From NCBI RefSeq assembly GCF_010994275.1, contig NZ_WMCD01000003.1:372001-436000 (forward strand): a DNA stretch of 64,000 nt, in the 5' to 3' direction. Each line of letters opens with the position of its first letter. The first letter of the stretch is position 1. The position numbers and the translations under genes were made by a program. Shown piece by piece: positions 63,637-64,000 of the stretch. The stretch is from Cyclobacterium jeungdonense (GTDB taxonomy: Bacteria > Bacteroidota > Bacteroidia > Cytophagales > Cyclobacteriaceae). Below the pieces are notes generated by a model that saw only the letters and a list, made by a program, of their open reading frames with translations, was not told the DNA's origin and did no database searches.

Positions 63637-63965
63637 AAGATAAGGGTTTAATCAGGTTACTTTTATCCCATCTCAAAAGAATTGCTATTCATCACTGCCA
63701 AGTTTTCGTGTTTGGCATTTAACTTCTTTCAACTAAATTGAAGCAGATGGCCAACATTAGGGGCGTTAAACCGTATTGAGCGTTAGGACCTCGGGTTACC
63801 CGGAAATTTAATTGGAACAGTTTGAAACCAAGAAAAGTGAGGAGCCCAACGATTTTCTTGGTTCTTGATGGTATGTGTCTTCCATACCATTGCTGCATCG
63901 AAGCTTTCTGATTAAAAATACCTTCGGCAAGTTAAAATAGTTCTTAATTTTAAACATTACGCAAA
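63637..63965. other. Divergent intergenic region with hairpins
   Basis: Between the AraC-type regulator (minus) and the last gene (plus). Two adjacent inverted repeats are visible: AACCAAGAAAA / TTTTCTTGGTT (63827-63837 and 63854-63864) and ATGGTATG / CATACCAT (63869-63876 and 63884-63891), plus a short CGGGTTACCCG (63793-63803). They could be regulator binding sites or a structured leader. Confidence 0.4.
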
Positions 63966-64000
63966 ATGAAAAAAACAAGAAATGCCATTCTGGGACTGGC
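63966..64000 (+). CDS. Start of a truncated gene, likely with signal peptide
   Basis: ATG at 63966 followed by MKKTRNAILGL at the window end. The basic then hydrophobic start suggests a secreted or membrane protein. Only 11 complete codons are visible; no family can be assigned. Confidence 0.4.
   Translation, partial: MKKTRNAILGL

Noticed and set aside
1..64000. CRISPR array or prophage
   Set aside because: No regularly spaced direct repeats with unique spacers, no phage structural genes, no integrase.

Overview
The window looks like a chromosomal segment of a member of the Bacteroidota, most likely Cytophagales (Cyclobacteriaceae-like). Evidence: promoter elements of the TAnnTTTG (-7) type recur before housekeeping genes; Shine-Dalgarno signals are weak; many proteins are secreted with Bacteroidota-like signal peptides; and there is the Bacteroidota-type trio of glycogen debranching enzyme, GT4 glycosyltransferase and GH57 protein. 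Family level is inference. No phage, integrase, insertion sequence or CRISPR array was found.

Layout. 1-2045: 3' truncated GH95 alpha-L-fucosidase on the minus strand. 2251-4134: htpG, followed by a repeat-rich gap with a twin-hairpin element. 4825-5748: secreted endonuclease/exonuclease/phosphatase-fold protein. 6190-10950: assimilatory sulfate reduction and siroheme cluster (Rrf2 regulator, APS/PAPS reductase, sulfite reductase with a helical C-terminal extension, SUMT, precorrin-2 dehydrogenase/ferrochelatase), closed by a terminator. 11211-16297: aldehyde dehydrogenase lacking the usual catalytic Glu, FeS-type photolyase, a 79-residue protein and lysA. 16486-18887: histidine kinase and response regulator. 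18960-24344: RidA, a membrane protein, fumC and gcvP. 24613-28086: secreted M28 peptidase, an unknown secreted protein and an AT-rich HNH endonuclease that looks acquired. 28361-36030: secreted esterases, a beta-propeller protein, two thioredoxin-fold proteins and a yeast-type cytosine deaminase. 36344-39264: DEAD-box helicase, dihydroorotase and tRNA-His. 39821-44240: debranching enzyme, GT4 and GH57. 44329-48590: SbcCD. 48776-59474: RlpA, RsmA, MgtE, a 2-hydroxyacid dehydrogenase, GreA, HIT protein, MBL-fold exonuclease, GuaA, an LpoA-like protein and HemL. 59592-64000: orphan AAA ATPase, epimerase, truncated hemoglobin, a DUF4242/cyclase-like/AraC fusion regulator and the first codons of another gene.

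How genes work together: the sulfur cluster supplies both the reductases and the siroheme cofactor; HemL feeds the same tetrapyrrole pathway from elsewhere. The GDE/GT4/GH57 genes are packed as an operon for alpha-glucan metabolism. The kinase/regulator pair and the sbcD/sbcC pair overlap by 4 bases.

Most unusual signals: (1) three copies of an 87-base element with imperfect palindromic arms, each an open 28-codon frame ending exactly 4 bases before the next start codon; (2) a greA leader with a 22-base perfect palindrome filling the promoter spacer, then a terminator-like hairpin inside a short ORF; (3) two related twin-hairpin intergenic repeats; (4) a three-part regulator; (5) small ORFs tied to terminators; (6) a tRNA-His with U-U mismatches. 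No single large undescribed defence or biosynthetic system is evident.
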